Shown piece by piece: positions 54,559-54,807 of a stretch of DNA of 54,807 nucleotides (positions within the stretch are counted from its first letter, which is position 1; every line of letters starts with the position of its first letter). The translations under genes and the position numbers were made by a program. The notes under the pieces are model-generated. The model was not told the origin of the DNA. It saw only the letters and a list, made by a program, of their open reading frames with translations, and did not search any database. Source of the stretch: Bradyrhizobium diazoefficiens (GTDB lineage Bacteria > Pseudomonadota > Alphaproteobacteria > Rhizobiales > Xanthobacteraceae); the NCBI RefSeq assembly GCF_018129965.1, contig NZ_JAFCKW010000036.1, forward strand, positions 1-54,807, read 5' to 3'.

Positions 54559-54807
54559 TGTAAGCGGGAGAAACGAAAGCGGCAAGCGCGGCTAATGGGA
54601 AGACGTCAAATAGGCGGATGCGCCGTGGACGGCCGCCTCCGTTCGCAGTGCAGATGCGCAGGCCGCGCCGCAGTGCGGCATCATGTGATGTCAGGACGAT
54701 CGGGCCGCGGGCTCGTCGACCTCTGCCGCTTGCGAGGGTTTTGCACAAAGGGGGAATTTGCGATTCTCTAGGATCTGTCGAGGATGGGGATTCGTATGGC
54801 ATATCGA

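Noticed and set aside
54548..54802. A short minus-strand frame upstream of ugpB
   Set aside because: It overlaps the Pho-box region, is Arg/Pro-rich and shows no family features.

Overview
The window is 54.8 kb of chromosomal DNA from a high-GC alphaproteobacterium, most likely Bradyrhizobium or a close relative. The reasons are the gene order hemW-rdgB-rph / hrcA-grpE / dnaK-dnaJ-pmtA, the lptC-lptA-lptB-rpoN-hpf-ptsN cluster, a ROSE-type RNA thermometer in front of a small heat shock gene, sigma32-type promoters, and many palindromic intergenic elements of the kind common in Bradyrhizobium. The genus assignment is inference; no rRNA gene is present to confirm it. The window is mainly core chromosome with a few accessory pieces.

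Layout. 190-10460 is a proteostasis and housekeeping block: hemW, rdgB and rph (minus), then hrcA, grpE, dnaK and dnaJ (plus), interrupted by an exported isochorismatase-fold hydrolase and an exported protein of unknown function. 10549-14489 holds pmtA, an FMN reductase, pyrF, a DUF1330 gene, dapB and gpmA. 14530-17656 has an AraC-Ogt repair protein, DUF2244, nth and an EI24/CysZ-like membrane protein. 17749-21124 is a metal-response patch: nikR, a copA-type copper ATPase broken by one in-frame stop codon, and a divergent csoR with an operator-like palindrome between them. 21304-24806 holds a YiiX-like papain-fold protein, a Tat-exported flavin amine oxidase and a TauE/SafE permease. 24803-31539 is the translation block: pheS, a DUF559 nuclease-fold gene, pheT and the permease in an overlapping run, then rplT, rpmI and infC, the last with an ATT start codon.

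31784-38392 holds a hydrolase, an NTF2-like protein, a thioesterase, queG, a GST, uppP and an NDUFA9-like dehydrogenase. A tRNA-Leu(CAG) follows at 38532, next to a decayed toxin-antitoxin locus. 39324-41245 has an LprI-like secreted protein and an MFS transporter. 41562-48105 is RNase D, lptC-lptA-lptB, rpoN, hpf and ptsN, with a good sigma54 promoter in front of ptsN. 48321-49105 is a VapBC-type toxin-antitoxin pair. 49230-50077 is a heat-shock unit: sigma32 promoter, ROSE thermometer, hsp20, DUF1150 gene, terminator. 50300-54488 is the ugpBAEC glycerol-3-phosphate importer preceded by a Pho-box-like direct repeat.

The most unusual structure is a dense set of palindromic elements. Three are exactly 80 bp with a three-armed (cloverleaf) design, and most elements of several sequence families lie 2-14 bp beyond a stop codon. 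A second point of interest is the DUF559 gene lodged in the pheS-pheT operon and bracketed by inverted 29-bp identical repeats.
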